This document shows, piece after piece, positions 1-8,967 of a stretch of DNA of 64,000 nucleotides (position 1 is its first letter; every line of letters starts with the position of its first letter). Source of the DNA: CALCNS01 sp964425745 (GTDB lineage Bacteria > Bacillota > JAAYKD01); the NCBI GenBank assembly GCA_964425745.1, contig CAYRNW010000011.1, positions 8,721 to 72,720 of the forward strand. The letters run 5' to 3'. The notes under the pieces are model-generated. The model saw nothing but the letters and a program-made list of their open reading frames with translations. It searched no databases and was not told where the DNA came from. The position numbers were made by a program, and so were the translations under genes.

Positions 1-131
1 GAGACGTTTCCAGTCATGTGGTTTTTATGAAAGACGGCATTCTCTGGGAAGAGGGAACACCAGATCAAATATTTGAACATCCAACAAAAATTGAAACCCA
101 AGAATTCTTAGCGCGGTTCAGAGAACACTAA
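1..131 (+). CDS. Amino-acid ABC transporter ATP-binding protein, C-terminal fragment
   Basis: The gene runs in from the left edge. Read from base 3 it gives about 42 residues ending in ...EEGTPDQIFEHP...FLARFREH. This is the typical tail of polar amino-acid uptake ATPases of the GlnQ/HisP group: after the H-loop comes a VxFMKDG strand, then EEGTPxxIFExP, then FLxR. Walker A, the signature motif and Walker B all lie outside the window, so the substrate cannot be inferred. A strong terminator follows 28 bases after the stop, so this is probably the last gene of its operon. Confidence 0.8.
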   Translation, partial: DVSSHVVFMKDGILWEEGTPDQIFEHPTKIETQEFLARFREH

Positions 132-159
132 GAGAACAATAGAAAATAGCAAATCGAAA

Positions 160-190
160 CAGCAGAGCAAAACGCCCTGCTGTTTTTTTT
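160..190 (+). terminator. Rho-independent terminator
   Basis: The arms CAGCAG and CTGCTG, extended inward by a GC/GC pair after one mismatch, are followed by eight T. It closes the ABC ATPase operon at the left edge. Confidence 0.85.
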
Positions 191-304
191 GCAAAAGATT
201 CGTAAAATTCTTCTTATGCGAAAGGTTATTTTCAGACTTTCAAGAATTCTTACATCAAGATCTGAACTGATGATTGCATTGGACCAATGAAAGGAAGGGC
301 AGAC

Positions 305-1558
305 ATGAAACTAACCAAAGAAGAACGTTCATGGGTGTTATACGATTGTGGAAATTCTGCGTACTCCATGGCAGTGACCACGGCATTGTTGCCTATTATT
401 TTTGGTATGTTCGAAAATGTGGGCAGTAGCATGGATTTAGGCTACTTCAACTCACTAGCCAGTATTCTTATTGCGATTCTGAGCCCGGTGTTAGGAACCA
501 TTGCCGATTACAAAGACTTTAAGAAGCGATTCTTTACGTTCTTTGCTTCGCTCGGTATCCTAGCAACTGCTGCCTTGGCTTTTATTGCCCCTTCCAGTGG
601 TCAATGGCAACTTCTGGTCCTGTTCTATGTATTATCGGCTCTTGGTTTTGCCGGTGCCAATATCTTTTATGATTCCTTCTTGGTGGACGTCACCGACGAT
701 GAACGCATGGACAAAGTTTCCACAAGCGGCTTTGCCTTTGGCTACATCTCCAGTGTAATTCCCTTTGGCCTAAGTCTTGCATTGATCTTTGTGCTCGGCA
801 TGGATAAAGCCATTGGCTACCAAATCGGGTTTATCGTAACTGCTCTCTGGTGGGGGCTGCTGACCATTCCAATCATCAAAGATGTAAAGCAACGTCATTA
901 TATTGAACCGGAACCACAACCCATACAAAACAGTTTCAAACGCTTGGCAGAAACCTTTCGCAACATCCGCCAACACAGAAACGTTTTTGTCTTCTTATTA
1001 GCCTACTTTTTCTACATCGATGGCGTGGATACGATTATCAAAATGGTGGTTCCTTATGCCACCTCGGTCTTGGGTGCGGATTCCCTAGACACCTTTACGT
1101 TGCTGGGGATTCTTCTGGTGATTCAAATCATCGCTTTCCCATGTGCGATTATATACGGCAACTTAGCCAAGAAGTACTCAGCACGACTAATGATCATTGT
1201 GGGCATCTTCACCTATATTGTTTCTTGTATTGCAGCTTACTTCATCTCCTCGGTGTGGCATATTTTCATCTTGGGAGCTATGATTGGTTCCGCACAGGGT
1301 GGTATTCAAGCGCTCAGTCGTTCTTATTATGCAAAGTTAGTGCCGAAGGAACAATCCAATGAGTTCTTTGGTTTTTACAATATCTTTGGTAAATTTGCTG
1401 CCATTATCGGACCCGGAGTCATGGCTTTGACCTCCACCTTAACCGGCAATCCAAAATTGAGTATCTTAGCCATCATCCCACTCTTTATTATTGGTTTCGC
1501 AATTTTCTTGACCTTACCCAAAGTAGAAACCAGAGCTACGGAAGTTGCAGGATCTTAA
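305..1558 (+). CDS. MFS transporter, UMF1/Atg22-like family
   Basis: This is a membrane carrier of about 417 residues with some 12 hydrophobic segments. The N-terminus (EERSWVLYDCGNSAYSMAVTTALLP) is the hallmark of the UMF1 family, relatives of the yeast vacuolar amino-acid effluxer Atg22. The substrate is unknown, and amino-acid or metabolite export is only a family-level guess. An in-frame ATG lies 18 bases upstream, but GGAAGGG sits five bases before the ATG at 305, so that start is preferred. Only three bases separate its stop from the downstream phosphodiesterase, implying cotranscription. Confidence 0.85.
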   Translation: MKLTKEERSWVLYDCGNSAYSMAVTTALLPIIFGMFENVGSSMDLGYFNSLASILIAILSPVLGTIADYKDFKKRFFTFFASLGILATAALAFIAPSSGQWQLLVLFYVLSALGFAGANIFYDSFLVDVTDDERMDKVSTSGFAFGYISSVIPFGLSLALIFVLGMDKAIGYQIGFIVTALWWGLLTIPIIKDVKQRHYIEPEPQPIQNSFKRLAETFRNIRQHRNVFVFLLAYFFYIDGVDTIIKMVVPYATSVLGADSLDTFTLLGILLVIQIIAFPCAIIYGNLAKKYSARLMIIVGIFTYIVSCIAAYFISSVWHIFILGAMIGSAQGGIQALSRSYYAKLVPKEQSNEFFGFYNIFGKFAAIIGPGVMALTSTLTGNPKLSILAIIPLFIIGFAIFLTLPKVETRATEVAGS

Positions 1559-1561
1559 GAG

Positions 1562-2827
1562 ATGAGTGCGAAGCATGTGATTGTGGTATCCTACGATGCC
1601 TTTGCCGCCGAAGACTGGTCTTTGGCGGCTTCTCTTCCCAATATGGCTCGTTTATTGGAAAAAGGAGCCTATTCGGACCAACTGCAAAGTGTGGATCCGA
1701 GTTTGACCTATGTTGCTCATACTACCATGGTTACCGGAGTTTCACCCCACCGGCATGGTATACTGCACAACAATCCCTTCCAGCCGTTTGTCGCTGAATC
1801 CGAGCAAGCTTGGCATTGGTTTCACAATCAAATTCAAGTACCGACGCTTTATGATCTTGTACAAGAACAGGGTGGGACGACGGCAGCGATCCTATGGCCG
1901 GTCACTGCAGGGGCTAAAATCAAGTATCATTTACCGGAAGTTCGTGCCATTGGCAAAGAGAATCAAATTTTAAAAGTTCTTCGATATGGCAGTCCTTTCT
2001 ACTGCCTCGATATGGAACGCCGCTTTGGTTCTTTGCGAAAGGGGATTGAGCAACCCAATCTAGATAACTTTATAGCCGCTGTTGCCGCTCACACACTTCG
2101 GACCAAGCAACCAAACTTGATGTTGATTCATTTTATTGAATTGGATGAGATGAAACACCACCATGGTACCCAGTCTGTGCAAGCAAAACGGGCCATTGTT
2201 AATATGGATGAACATTTGGGACAGCTCATCAAAGCTGCGGAAGAAGCGGGAATCTTGGATGAAACGGTTTTTGTAGTAATCGGAGATCATAGCCAGCTGG
2301 ATTACCATACCAAAATCTATTTGAATCGTCATTTGCGTGAAATGGGAATCATTCTCGAGACAGCAACAGAAAAGACCTGGAAAGCTTGGTTTCAGAGCAC
2401 TGGAGGTGGGGCTTATTTGCACTTTGCTCCCGGAGCAGAGGAGACCAAATCTATCCTATTGAAATGGTTGGAGGAGGTTTCTTTGGAATCGGATTTCGGT
2501 ATTGAGCGCTTCTTTGAACTCTCAGGGTTGATTTTTGTTGAAGCTAAATCCGGATACTGTTTTGATGATGATTGGCAGGAGCCAAACGATCTTGTTCCCA
2601 CTCGCGAAAGCACCACCGGTGCGACCCACGGTTATTCGAAGGAACGAGAGAACTACAGCTCGAATCTACTAGTATCGGGTCCGGGTATTCGAAATCATTC
2701 TAATCTTGGTCCGGTTCGCATGGTCGACATCGCCCCCACCTTGGCTGCTCTCTTTGAGCTACCCTTCTCATCGGAGGGGACGGTTCTCCGCCACGCTTTT
2801 TTGCCAAGTTATTACCAAAATCACTAA
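1562..2827 (+). CDS. Type I phosphodiesterase / nucleotide pyrophosphatase family protein
   Basis: A 421-residue protein of the alkaline-phosphatase superfamily, related to ectonucleotide pyrophosphatase/phosphodiesterases. Visible metal-site elements are the N-terminal VSYDAF (Asp12), the nucleophile region SLTYVAHTTMVTG with Thr49 the likely nucleophile, PHRHGILHN, GDHSQ in the middle and GATHGY near the C-terminus. No signal peptide is obvious, so it may act in the cytoplasm. It lies three bases behind the UMF1 transporter, which suggests linked use of a phosphorylated metabolite. Substrate and direction of flow are unknown. Confidence 0.85.
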   Translation: MSAKHVIVVSYDAFAAEDWSLAASLPNMARLLEKGAYSDQLQSVDPSLTYVAHTTMVTGVSPHRHGILHNNPFQPFVAESEQAWHWFHNQIQVPTLYDLVQEQGGTTAAILWPVTAGAKIKYHLPEVRAIGKENQILKVLRYGSPFYCLDMERRFGSLRKGIEQPNLDNFIAAVAAHTLRTKQPNLMLIHFIELDEMKHHHGTQSVQAKRAIVNMDEHLGQLIKAAEEAGILDETVFVVIGDHSQLDYHTKIYLNRHLREMGIILETATEKTWKAWFQSTGGGAYLHFAPGAEETKSILLKWLEEVSLESDFGIERFFELSGLIFVEAKSGYCFDDDWQEPNDLVPTRESTTGATHGYSKERENYSSNLLVSGPGIRNHSNLGPVRMVDIAPTLAALFELPFSSEGTVLRHAFLPSYYQNH

Positions 2828-2843
2828 TTTAGGAGGAACTCAG

Positions 2844-3338
2844 ATGAACTTCATCTCTCAAGTCACCCAAGCCATGATGCAACACGAACATGGCAACGCG
2901 CACCGCATCAATCATTTCTTGCGCGTGAATGCATATGGAAAAATCATCGCTAACCTCGAACAAGTGGATGAAAAAACCATGCTGATTCTTGATACGGTTA
3001 CGTTAATGCATGACATTGGCATTAAGATTAGCCTACAAAAATACAACAGTGGGGCATGGAATTATCAGCAACTGGAAGGTCCTACGGAAGCACGAGCGAT
3101 TTTACAGAAGCTGGAATGTCCGGATGAATTGCGTGAACGAGTGGAATGGCTGATTGCTCATCATCACGAAACAGAGAATGTTCAAGAGATTGATTATCAA
3201 ATTTTGTTGGAAGCCGATTATTTGGTCAATGCGATTGATCGCAAAACTCCAGCAGAAGAAGTTCTTAAAGGGGCTGAAAAGTTCTTCAAAACTGCGGCGG
3301 GTTGGAGTATTTTGAAACATCTTTTGGGTGTGGATTAA
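2844..3338 (+). CDS. HD-domain phosphohydrolase-like protein
   Basis: The protein has 164 residues and an HD-type metal-binding helical fold: His in GNAHRINHFLRV, the HD pair in TLMHDIGIK, the IAHHHE helix, and Asp in LLEADYLVNAID. Such proteins hydrolyse phosphate esters or nucleotides, but this one is not a recognised subtype. A longer reading frame begins upstream inside the phosphodiesterase gene, but AGGAGG seven bases before the ATG at 2844 fixes the start. The gap to the upstream stop is only 16 bases, so it probably ends a three-gene operon. A terminator follows. Confidence 0.8.
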   Translation: MNFISQVTQAMMQHEHGNAHRINHFLRVNAYGKIIANLEQVDEKTMLILDTVTLMHDIGIKISLQKYNSGAWNYQQLEGPTEARAILQKLECPDELRERVEWLIAHHHETENVQEIDYQILLEADYLVNAIDRKTPAEEVLKGAEKFFKTAAGWSILKHLLGVD

Positions 3339-3389
3339 CTTCTTTCATACGATCGCTAAGATTCTTAATTTTCTCTGAAAATCGAAAGC

Positions 3390-3420
3390 AGAGGTGCCTA
3401 AAAATCACCTCTCTTTTTTT
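3390..3420 (+). terminator. Rho-independent terminator
   Basis: The arms AGAGGTG and CACCTCT enclose a nine-base loop and are followed by a run of T. It ends the transporter / phosphodiesterase / HD operon and insulates the nrd promoter. Confidence 0.85.
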
Positions 3421-3454
3421 ATGAAAAAAAGTAGTTTTTTGGTATAAACTTCTA

Positions 3455-3483
3455 TTGACAACATCTTGTGGGCGGAATATAAT
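3455..3483 (+). promoter_or_regulatory. Sigma-A promoter of nrdGD
   Basis: TTGACA at 3455-3460 and TATAAT at 3478-3483 are separated by exactly 17 bases, a perfect consensus promoter. It lies 38 bases upstream of the nrdG start. Confidence 0.9.
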
Positions 3484-3488
3484 AGTAA

Positions 3489-3504
3489 ACACAATATGTA
3501 GTGG
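3489..3504 (+). promoter_or_regulatory. Probable NrdR box
   Basis: The sequence ACACAATATGTAGTGG matches the known NrdR consensus ACACWATATATWGTGT at 14 of 16 positions. It sits immediately downstream of the -10 element, where binding would block transcription. A weaker 9/16 match centred 31 bases upstream overlaps the -35 region. NrdR normally binds tandem boxes about three helical turns apart, so this spacing fits. The repressor gene itself is not in the window. Confidence 0.65.
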
Positions 3505-3520
3505 TTAGGAGGGGTGAGCA

Positions 3521-4234
3521 TTGCAAGTCGCTGGTATGATCAAGTTAAGTTTGCAAGATTACCCCGGCAAACTGGCCTGTGTTCTCTTTACTCCGGGTTG
3601 TCAATTTCGCTGCCCCTTTTGTCACAATTCCGAGTTAGCATTAGCAGACGCAAGGCAAGGAAATGTTAGTAACGAAGAGATATTCCAATTTTTACAAAAA
3701 CGAGAAGGCCTCTTAGAAGCAGTTGTAATCAGTGGAGGAGAGCCAACCCTACAGCCAGAGCTTGAGTCGTTTCTGACCCAACTACGTTCCTTCAAGTATA
3801 AAATTAAACTAGATACCAATGGCTATAATCCAGACGAATTAGAGAAACTACTGAAGCTGAATCTTTTAGACTATGTTGCTATGGACCTTAAAAATTCGCC
3901 TGAGAACTATGCTGAAACCTGTGGGGTACTCAAAATCAACCCCGAGAGGATTCGAGCAAGCATTCGAATTATAAAAAGCAGCGGCGTGGAACACGAATTT
4001 CGCACAACCGTCGTTCGTGAATTCCACCAGCACAAAGATTTAATAGATCTCAACCAATGGGAGATTGGCGATTCACCTCTAATTCTCCAAACGTTTCGTG
4101 ACGGCCCCACGGTCATGAAGCCCGGCCTTCATCCCTACAGCGATGAAGAGATGCTGAACCTCGCAGCGGAGGCAAAAAAGACGATTCCCGGTCTCCGCCT
4201 CAGACAAGAAACTTCCGAAAAACAAGAAAACTAA
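3521..4234 (+). CDS. nrdG: Anaerobic ribonucleotide reductase activating protein (radical SAM)
   Basis: NrdG uses S-adenosylmethionine and a 4Fe-4S cluster to install the glycyl radical on NrdD. The cluster motif CxxxCxxC is visible as CQFRCPFC (Cys27, Cys31, Cys34), followed by the radical-SAM strand VISGGEPTLQ. The 237 residues are slightly longer than the E. coli protein but normal for Firmicute homologues. The start is TTG at 3521, supported by AGGAGGGG six bases upstream; the next ATG, at codon 6, is poorly placed. It is the first gene of the nrdGD operon and carries the perfect promoter and NrdR-like box. Confidence 0.93.
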   Translation: MQVAGMIKLSLQDYPGKLACVLFTPGCQFRCPFCHNSELALADARQGNVSNEEIFQFLQKREGLLEAVVISGGEPTLQPELESFLTQLRSFKYKIKLDTNGYNPDELEKLLKLNLLDYVAMDLKNSPENYAETCGVLKINPERIRASIRIIKSSGVEHEFRTTVVREFHQHKDLIDLNQWEIGDSPLILQTFRDGPTVMKPGLHPYSDEEMLNLAAEAKKTIPGLRLRQETSEKQEN

Positions 4235-4281
4235 AGTCTTCACAGACTTCAAATACAATCAAGAAAAAGGACGGATGAACC

Positions 4282-6687
4282 ATGTATCGCGTTATGAAAC
4301 GAGACGGCCAGATCGTCGATTTTAACCTCGAGAAAATTTCAAATGCAATGATTAAAGCCTTTGAGGCCAAAGAAACACCGTTCGACCGCAATGTTGTTGA
4401 CTTTATGGCCTTGAAAGTCACAGCAGACTTTGCACCCAAAATCAAAGATGGGTTTATTAGTGTTGAAGACATTCAAGACAGTGTTGAACGCGTCTTGATT
4501 CAAGCAGGCTATGCCGATGTTGCCAGAGCCTATATCTTGTACCGCAGGCAACACGAAAGCTTACGTCAAGTCAAAACTACCTTACTGGACTACAAAAAAA
4601 TAGTGGACAGCTACGTAAAAGTAAGCGATTGGCGCGTCAAAGAAAACTCCACCGTCACTTACTCTGTAGGCGGACTAATTTTAAGCAACTCCGGAGCCAT
4701 TACAGCAAACTACTGGCTCAGCGAAATTTATGATCCCGAGATCGCCGAAGCACATCGCAATTGCGACCTACACCTCCATGATTTATCCATGTTGACCGGC
4801 TATTGCGCCGGCTGGTCGTTGCGTCAACTCATCCAAGAGGGGTTAGGCGGTATTTCCGGTAAGATCACCTCTTCGCCGGCCAAACATTTGGCTACCCTAT
4901 GTAACCAAATGGTCAACTTCCTCGGCATCATGCAAAACGAATGGGCGGGGGCGCAAGCCTTTTCCTCATTTGACACCTATTTAGCACCCTTTGTCAAAGC
5001 CGACAATCTGACCTACGATCAAGTAGAGAAAAGCTTGGAATCGTTTATCTTTGGCGTTAATACCCCCAGCCGTTGGGGCACCCAAGCACCCTTCTCGAAC
5101 ATTACCTTAGACTGGGTCGTTCCCCCGGATTTGGCAATCCAACCGGCTATCGTCGGTGGCAAAGAGATGAACTTCACCTACGGCGACTGCCAACCGGAAA
5201 TGGACATCATCAACAAAGCCTTTATTAAAATCATGTTGGGTGGCGATGCCGACGGCCGCGGATTCCAGTATCCCATTCCCACCTACTCCATCACCAAGGA
5301 TTTTGATTGGAGCGACACTGAAAACAATCGTCTGCTCTTTGAAATGACCGCCAAATATGGCACACCCTATTTTTCCAACTATATCAATAGCGATATGGAA
5401 CCCAACGATGTGCGCTCCATGTGCTGCCGTTTGCGACTCGATCTGCGTGAACTGCGCAAAAAAGCCGGTGGATTCTTCGGTAGTGGTGAGAGTACCGGAT
5501 CCATTGGGGTCGTTACCATCAACATGCCCCGTATCGCTTACCTGGCTTCCAATCGCCAAGATTTCTACAACCGCTTGAACAGACAGATGGACATTTCCGC
5601 CCGCTCCTTAGACACCAAGCGTAAAGTCATCACCCAGCTGCTCGATGCCGGGTTGTATCCATATACCAGACATTACCTTGGCACTCTTGATAACCATTTT
5701 TCTACCATTGGTATTATTGGTATGAACGAAGTCGGCTTGAATGCGAATTGGCTGGGGAATAACCTTACCGACCCCAAGACTCAAGAGTTTGCAAAAGAGG
5801 TTTTGAATCACATGCGTGACCGCTTAAGCATGTATCAAGAACAATATGGCTGTTTGTTCAACTTAGAAGCAACACCGGCTGAATCTACAACCTATCGTTT
5901 GGCTAAACATGACGTGGAAAAATTCCCCCGCATCAAGACCGCGAACGATAAAGGCACACCGTATTACACCAACAGCTCTCATTTGCCGGTAAGTTTTAGT
6001 GATGACATCTTCTCGGCTCTCGATATCCAAGATGGACTTCAAACACTCTACACATCGGGCACCGTTTTCCATGCATTCTTAGGTGAAAAACTCCCCGATT
6101 GGAAGAGTACGGCAACTTTGGTGCGCAAAATCGCCGAGAATTACAGCTTACCGTATTACACCATGTCACCTACCTATTCCATCTGTCCGGAGCATGGCTA
6201 CATTGACGGCGAGCACTTCCAATGTCCGCAATGTGGCAGCAATGCAGAAGTCTACAGCCGCATTACGGGGTATTACCGTCCGGTTCAAAACTGGAACGAG
6301 GGCAAAGCCCAAGAATTCAAAGACCGTATTGAGTATGATCAAGAAAAAGCTCAACGTGAAATTGAACATGTGATGCATCGCAACAATTCTGTGCAAGTAG
6401 CAGAGATCAAAGCGACAACGGTGCAAATTCATGAAATGGAACCCATGGAAGGAATCTTCCTCTTTGTCACGCCTACCTGCCCCAACTGCAAAACTGCAAA
6501 ACGCATGCTAGACGAAGCAGGAATTGTATATCAAGTCATCGATGCATATGAGAAACCGGAAATGGCCGAGAACTTCCATGTTCAAACGGCACCCTCATTG
6601 GTCATCAAAGACAAAGAACACAGCACTGGGCAAACCTTTGCCAATGTTCATGAAATCCGCAATTTCTGTCAGAAGCAAAATAGCTAG
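4282..6687 (+). CDS. nrdD: Anaerobic ribonucleoside-triphosphate reductase, class III, with C-terminal redoxin domain
   Basis: This oxygen-sensitive enzyme makes deoxynucleotides from NTPs. The 801 residues show an N-terminal ATP-cone (about 1-95), the catalytic barrel with Cys381-Cys382 in SMCCRLRLDLR, a zinc site (CPEHGY...CPQCG) and the glycyl-radical motif RITGYY with Gly663. After that core, about 80 further residues form a glutaredoxin/NrdH-like domain with CPNC (Cys733, Cys736) and the conserved TAPSLV cis-proline segment. Class III enzymes of some lineages use thioredoxin-type proteins rather than formate as reductant; the fused domain suggests that mode here. It follows nrdG by 47 bases. 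Confidence 0.95.
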   Translation: MYRVMKRDGQIVDFNLEKISNAMIKAFEAKETPFDRNVVDFMALKVTADFAPKIKDGFISVEDIQDSVERVLIQAGYADVARAYILYRRQHESLRQVKTTLLDYKKIVDSYVKVSDWRVKENSTVTYSVGGLILSNSGAITANYWLSEIYDPEIAEAHRNCDLHLHDLSMLTGYCAGWSLRQLIQEGLGGISGKITSSPAKHLATLCNQMVNFLGIMQNEWAGAQAFSSFDTYLAPFVKADNLTYDQVEKSLESFIFGVNTPSRWGTQAPFSNITLDWVVPPDLAIQPAIVGGKEMNFTYGDCQPEMDIINKAFIKIMLGGDADGRGFQYPIPTYSITKDFDWSDTENNRLLFEMTAKYGTPYFSNYINSDMEPNDVRSMCCRLRLDLRELRKKAGGFFGSGESTGSIGVVTINMPRIAYLASNRQDFYNRLNRQMDISARSLDTKRKVITQLLDAGLYPYTRHYLGTLDNHFSTIGIIGMNEVGLNANWLGNNLTDPKTQEFAKEVLNHMRDRLSMYQEQYGCLFNLEATPAESTTYRLAKHDVEKFPRIKTANDKGTPYYTNSSHLPVSFSDDIFSALDIQDGLQTLYTSGTVFHAFLGEKLPDWKSTATLVRKIAENYSLPYYTMSPTYSICPEHGYIDGEHFQCPQCGSNAEVYSRITGYYRPVQNWNEGKAQEFKDRIEYDQEKAQREIEHVMHRNNSVQVAEIKATTVQIHEMEPMEGIFLFVTPTCPNCKTAKRMLDEAGIVYQVIDAYEKPEMAENFHVQTAPSLVIKDKEHSTGQTFANVHEIRNFCQKQNS

Positions 6688-6760
6688 TCACATCCACCGC
6701 CGGTTCGAAAGGTTTTTTAGCCTACTCGGATCGGCGGATTCTCTATAGGGGGCAGATACC

Positions 6761-7411
6761 ATGGCAAAAGATAAGCCAGGAGTGTTATTCAACCGCATCT
6801 CGTTTTTCTATGGTCTTTTCTACGAGCGACAGAAAAGGCATTTTTTACGTGTCCTTCAACGCGTAGGCCCTCAAACAGCACTTCATCACTATACAACCGT
6901 ATTGGATGTTGGCTGTGGCACCGGAGCACTTTGTGCGGCCTTAGATCAAAGAGGATTTATGGTGACCGGTATCGATCCGGCAGAAAAAATGCTGGCAGTG
7001 GGTCGCAGCAAAAAAGAAAATGCGAAAGTTCGCTTTATGGTTGGAGATGCCACACAAAAACTACCATTTTCTGATCAGGCTTTCGACTTCTCAATCGCTT
7101 CCTATGTGGCGCATGGCATGCCTTCGGAACAGCGCAAACGTATGTACAGAGAAATGAGCCGTATTACCCAGCATAAGGTGATCATCTATGATTACAATCG
7201 CAATCGCTCCTTCTGGACCAATGTTATTGAATGGATTGAAGGGGGAGACTATTTTCACTTTATTAAACATGCTCAAAACGAATTGGAGGATTGCAAGACT
7301 CAGTTAGAGCATTGTTTTGCACACGTCGAGGTAATTGAGGTTGATACCCGCGCTGCTTGGTATGTTTGTACGCCGTCACAAAAAGGAAAAACCGATTCTG
7401 CGTTGAAATAA
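6761..7411 (+). CDS. Class I SAM-dependent methyltransferase
   Basis: A 216-residue Rossmann-type methyltransferase. Motif I is VLDVGCGTGALC, motif II is VTGIDPAEKML, the acidic motif is GDATQKLPF, followed by FDFSIASYVAHGM. The N-terminus (FNRISFFYGLFYE) resembles UbiE/arsenite-methyltransferase relatives, but nothing fixes a substrate. A GGGGGC stretch about 10 bases upstream serves as ribosome site. It follows nrdD by 73 bases and precedes the CDGSH gene by 34, so the grouping is probably transcriptional rather than functional. Confidence 0.8.
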   Translation: MAKDKPGVLFNRISFFYGLFYERQKRHFLRVLQRVGPQTALHHYTTVLDVGCGTGALCAALDQRGFMVTGIDPAEKMLAVGRSKKENAKVRFMVGDATQKLPFSDQAFDFSIASYVAHGMPSEQRKRMYREMSRITQHKVIIYDYNRNRSFWTNVIEWIEGGDYFHFIKHAQNELEDCKTQLEHCFAHVEVIEVDTRAAWYVCTPSQKGKTDSALK

Positions 7412-7445
7412 GCTTTATATCAATTAAAGGGCGGCGTATCAATTC

Positions 7446-8132
7446 ATGAAGAAAATGCAAATCAAAATACTCAAACGAGGACCCTACTTGGTCACCGGAG
7501 GTGTACCACTAACCGAAGAAATCATCGTTCCCCATGGCAACAGCTATGAGTATAAACCGGGCAGAACCTTTCCACAAACCGAAACCTATACCTTATGCAG
7601 GTGCGGAAAATCCAAGAATTTCCCCTTTTGCGACGGCAGCCATGTTCACGAGGAATTCAATCACGAAGAAGTCGCTTCCAAAGAAAGCTTTTCTACACGG
7701 GCTGAACTGATCATCGGTAAAAAAATCGACCTTCTCGACGACCATCGCTGTTCCTTGGCACGTTTTTGCCACCGTCAGCAAGGAGAGGTTTGGGATCTGG
7801 TCGAGTGCTCAGAAAACGAAGACGATGTTCGGGAAGCCATCCTCGGTTCAGACTTGTGTCCATCGGGACGTTTGGTTGCCAGAGAAAAAGATGGCACCGA
7901 GCACGAGCCGGTCTTAGAACCGGGAATTGTTATTCTCCAGGACCCCGAGAAAGGTGTCAGCGGCCCCCTCTATGTTCGCGGAGAGATTCCTTTAGTATCA
8001 GCAGACGGAACCCCTTATGAGATCCGTAATCGTATCACCCTATGTCGTTGTGGTCAATCTTCAGATATGCCGTTCTGTGACGCAAGTCATATCAAATCAA
8101 ACTTCAAGGATGGACACGAAAAAGGAGAATAA
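7446..8132 (+). CDS. CDGSH-type iron-sulfur protein with two zinc-finger-like cluster domains
   Basis: The 228-residue protein has two CDGSH domains that bind 2Fe-2S clusters through three Cys and one His. The first is canonical (CRCGKSKNFPFCDGSH, around residues 55-70). The second, near residues 200-215, reads CRCGQSSDMPFCDASH, with Gly to Ala but all ligands kept. The middle segment (about 95-165) contains HRCSLARFCH and DLCPSGRL, as in the Fer4_19-like module common in bacterial members of this architecture. It is a probable electron-transfer or cluster-storage protein. The ribosome site AGGGCGG is about 12 bases from the start. Confidence 0.83.
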   Translation: MKKMQIKILKRGPYLVTGGVPLTEEIIVPHGNSYEYKPGRTFPQTETYTLCRCGKSKNFPFCDGSHVHEEFNHEEVASKESFSTRAELIIGKKIDLLDDHRCSLARFCHRQQGEVWDLVECSENEDDVREAILGSDLCPSGRLVAREKDGTEHEPVLEPGIVILQDPEKGVSGPLYVRGEIPLVSADGTPYEIRNRITLCRCGQSSDMPFCDASHIKSNFKDGHEKGE

Positions 8133-8150
8133 ACGGAAGGAGCAATTCTA

Positions 8151-8837
8151 ATGAAACTGTTCATTTCATCTTATTCAACCAAAACCGCAGTTGAAATTTT
8201 ATTGCATAACAATGGTTATAAAGAGTATTCTTTGAGTGAAACACCCCTTGGGTTGCAGCTACAATTACCGGATCACGCTTACAGCCCAGCCGAACTCCAG
8301 GCTGCCAAACGTCATTTTTCCTTTTACGACCTCTTCCTTTGGAGTGAGAAAGGCATCGAGAATGTGGTTCTTTGGGAGAAACCTGAGTGTGTAGGATCTA
8401 TGATCGAAGAGTTTGCAACATTTTTTGAATCACTCACCTTCGACCTCCTGACGACGATTGAAGCCAGGGGTTTTATTATGGGTGGGATGTTTGTCGGTCC
8501 CTTGCAAAAACCCTTGATTACAATACGCAAGCATAAGAAAATTTTCGAAGCGTTACCCGGGTATAAGCAAACCTATACCAACTGGCAAGGGGAGAAAGAG
8601 AACCTTTATTTATTCGAGAGCAACTTTGGACCCGCGAAAGCAATCTTCATGGATGATATTCTCGAAACCGGAGCTTCTCTTCAGGGGGCAGTCGATTTAT
8701 TGGCACAAGAACAAATCTCGGTAATTGGTGCTTTTTATTTAGTGGATGCCTCCAAGAGTGAAGTCCGGGACCAGTTTGATTTTCCCATCCATTCCTTATT
8801 ACGATTTGATGGACTTAAAGAGAACCAACCAGTATAG
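8151..8837 (+). CDS. Phosphoribosyltransferase, Apt-like
   Basis: A 228-residue protein with the type I PRTase fold. The PRPP loop is AIFMDDILETGASLQ, and an adenine-phosphoribosyltransferase-like IEARGFIMGGMFV segment lies near the middle. Apt proteins are usually about 170 residues; the extra N-terminal 60 residues are unfamiliar, so it may be a specialised PRTase rather than the housekeeping apt. It starts 18 bases after the CDGSH gene with GGAAGGAG upstream. Confidence 0.75.
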   Translation: MKLFISSYSTKTAVEILLHNNGYKEYSLSETPLGLQLQLPDHAYSPAELQAAKRHFSFYDLFLWSEKGIENVVLWEKPECVGSMIEEFATFFESLTFDLLTTIEARGFIMGGMFVGPLQKPLITIRKHKKIFEALPGYKQTYTNWQGEKENLYLFESNFGPAKAIFMDDILETGASLQGAVDLLAQEQISVIGAFYLVDASKSEVRDQFDFPIHSLLRFDGLKENQPV

Positions 8838-8843
8838 AAGAAA

Positions 8844-8957
8844 ATGGGATGGTTACAACGCACCATGATTAAAACCATAGCCAAGGTTGAAGAGGAGCAA
8901 GAAGCCATTCAGTGGCAGGTGCTCGATCAACTCGCCGATCTCTTAAAGACAGAATAA
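8844..8957 (+). CDS. Possible small protein (37 residues)
   Basis: A short reading frame (MGWLQRTMIKTIAKVEEEQE...LLKTE) lies six bases after the phosphoribosyltransferase stop and just before the terminator, so it is inside the same transcript. It reads like one amphipathic, Glu/Gln-rich helix. The ribosome site (AGAAG) is weak and I recognise no family. It could be noise. Confidence 0.3.
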   Translation: MGWLQRTMIKTIAKVEEEQEAIQWQVLDQLADLLKTE

Positions 8958-8967
8958 AAATTGAGGT

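Noticed and set aside
5107..5559. 150-residue minus-strand frame within nrdD
   Set aside because: It lies entirely opposite conserved nrdD sequence and has no recognisable domain.
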